Origin: Candidatus Poribacteria bacterium
GTDB taxonomy: Bacteria; Poribacteria; DTPJ01
DNA: 5,555 bases
Assembly (NCBI GenBank): GCA_011334435.1
Contig: DTPJ01000187.1
Span: 1 to 5,555, forward strand
Reading direction: 5' to 3'
Position numbers and translations under genes: made by a program
Shown here: positions 4,881 through 5,555 of the stretch, one piece after another
Numbering within the stretch: the first letter of the stretch is position 1
Layout of the letters: each line of letters begins with the position of its first letter
The notes under the pieces: model-generated
The model's database searches: none
What the model saw: only the letters and a program-made list of their open reading frames with translations
Told to the model about the DNA's origin: nothing

Positions 4881-5531
4881 ATGGGCGAGCTTTGTATTCA
4901 AGACGGACAAAAGATTTTATTTATTGGTGATAGCATTACAGATTGTGGAAGACGTGATCCTAATACTCCATTGGGAACTGGTTATGTCAACTATTTTACA
5001 CAACTGGTTATGGCACTGTATCCTGAAAGAAAAATTGAGTATGTAAACACAGGTATAGGTGGAAACAGGATCACCGATCTGAAAGCACGTTGGGATGTTG
5101 ATGCGATGGATCATAAGCCAGACTGGTTATCAATTAAGATAGGAATTAACGATCTACATTCATATCTTGCCGATCCTAATAATGGAGTGTCTCCAAAATT
5201 ATATGCAGAGATATATGATTATCTTTTGTCAGAGACAAAGAAAAAATTGGATTGTAAGATAATTCTTATTGATCCTTTCTATATAAGCACGGATAGATCA
5301 AGCGGATCGTTCCAAAGCAAAGTTTTAGAGATATTGCCTGAATATATTGATATAGTGCATAAGATGAGCGAAAAATATGGAACAAAGCTCGTTAAATTAC
5401 ACGATATGTTTCAAAACCAATTAAAATATCGTGATGCAAGCACATTCTGTCCAGAGCCTGTGCATCCAAATCTTGTAGGGCATCTCATTATGGCAATGGA
5501 ACTTCTTAAAGTGCTTTCTGAGGAAGGTTGA
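4881..5531 (+). CDS. SGNH/GDSL-family hydrolase (esterase or acetylesterase)
   Basis: This 216-residue protein has the four SGNH blocks. Block I is FIGDSITD, with nucleophile Ser18. Block II is NTGIGGNRITDL, with the oxyanion Gly at about 60-61. Block III is KIGINDLH, with Asn90. Block V is PEPVHPNLVGH, with His195. The usual DxxHP acid of block V is Glu192 instead of Asp. The family hydrolyses ester bonds in lipids, acetylated sugars or polysaccharides. The short form with GDSITDCGRRDP and VNYFTQLVMALYPE resembles bacterial carbohydrate-acetylesterase or acyl-hydrolase relatives, but the substrate is not readable. No signal peptide is present, so the enzyme is probably cytoplasmic. The start at 4881 is fixed by GGAGGA. 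It lies 99 bp after the permease, and links to that exporter or to the Gfo/Idh gene are only contextual. Confidence 0.92.
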   Translation: MGELCIQDGQKILFIGDSITDCGRRDPNTPLGTGYVNYFTQLVMALYPERKIEYVNTGIGGNRITDLKARWDVDAMDHKPDWLSIKIGINDLHSYLADPNNGVSPKLYAEIYDYLLSETKKKLDCKIILIDPFYISTDRSSGSFQSKVLEILPEYIDIVHKMSEKYGTKLVKLHDMFQNQLKYRDASTFCPEPVHPNLVGHLIMAMELLKVLSEEG

Positions 5532-5555
5532 TTTAATCCATATTTTTGGATAATG

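Noticed and set aside
5536..5551. Hairpin ATCCA/TGGAT just after the hydrolase stop
   Set aside because: Only five base pairs, largely A/T, and the window ends before any T-run could be seen. It may be the start of a terminator but cannot be judged.
5553..5555. ATG at the very end of the window
   Set aside because: A possible next gene start, but no downstream sequence is available to test it.

Overview
This is an AT-rich bacterial window with two divergent gene blocks around a 454-bp intergenic region (2286-2739). Leftward, on the minus strand and in transcription order, lie a MntA-type nucleotidyltransferase antitoxin (2285-1842), an overlapping HepT-type HEPN ribonuclease toxin (1873-1454), a Gfo/Idh/MocA-family oxidoreductase (1422-388) and the first 81 codons of a polytopic membrane protein that runs off the left edge (245-1). 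Rightward lie an ABC exporter ATPase (2740-3666), its ABC-2 permease (3663-4781, 4-nt overlap) and an SGNH/GDSL hydrolase (4881-5531).

The organism cannot be named from sequence alone. The partial membrane protein resembles, from memory, the DUF6785-type proteins common in Candidatus Poribacteria, Planctomycetes and similar carbohydrate-degrading lineages. Gfo/Idh oxidoreductases and small SGNH hydrolases are expanded in the same groups. My best guess is therefore an AT-rich member of Poribacteria or a neighbouring lineage. There are no tRNA or rRNA genes, CRISPR arrays or transposases.

Functionally, the window joins three parts. The first is a sugar or polyol metabolism pair (Gfo/Idh plus membrane protein). 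The second is an intact type VII (HepT-MntA) toxin-antitoxin module directly upstream of that pair and possibly co-transcribed with it. The third is a minimal ATPase/permease exporter of the YbhF/YbhR type, followed by a hydrolase that has its own strong ribosome binding site and a plausible promoter.

No clearly new multi-gene system is visible. The most unusual part is the divergent intergenic region. It holds nested inverted repeats with alternative pairings, a perfect 27-bp homopurine mirror repeat and helically phased short direct repeats, with candidate promoters pointing outward on each side. At protein level, two catalytic positions are substituted: Pro replaces the ABC switch histidine, and Glu replaces Asp in the DxxH block of the SGNH hydrolase.
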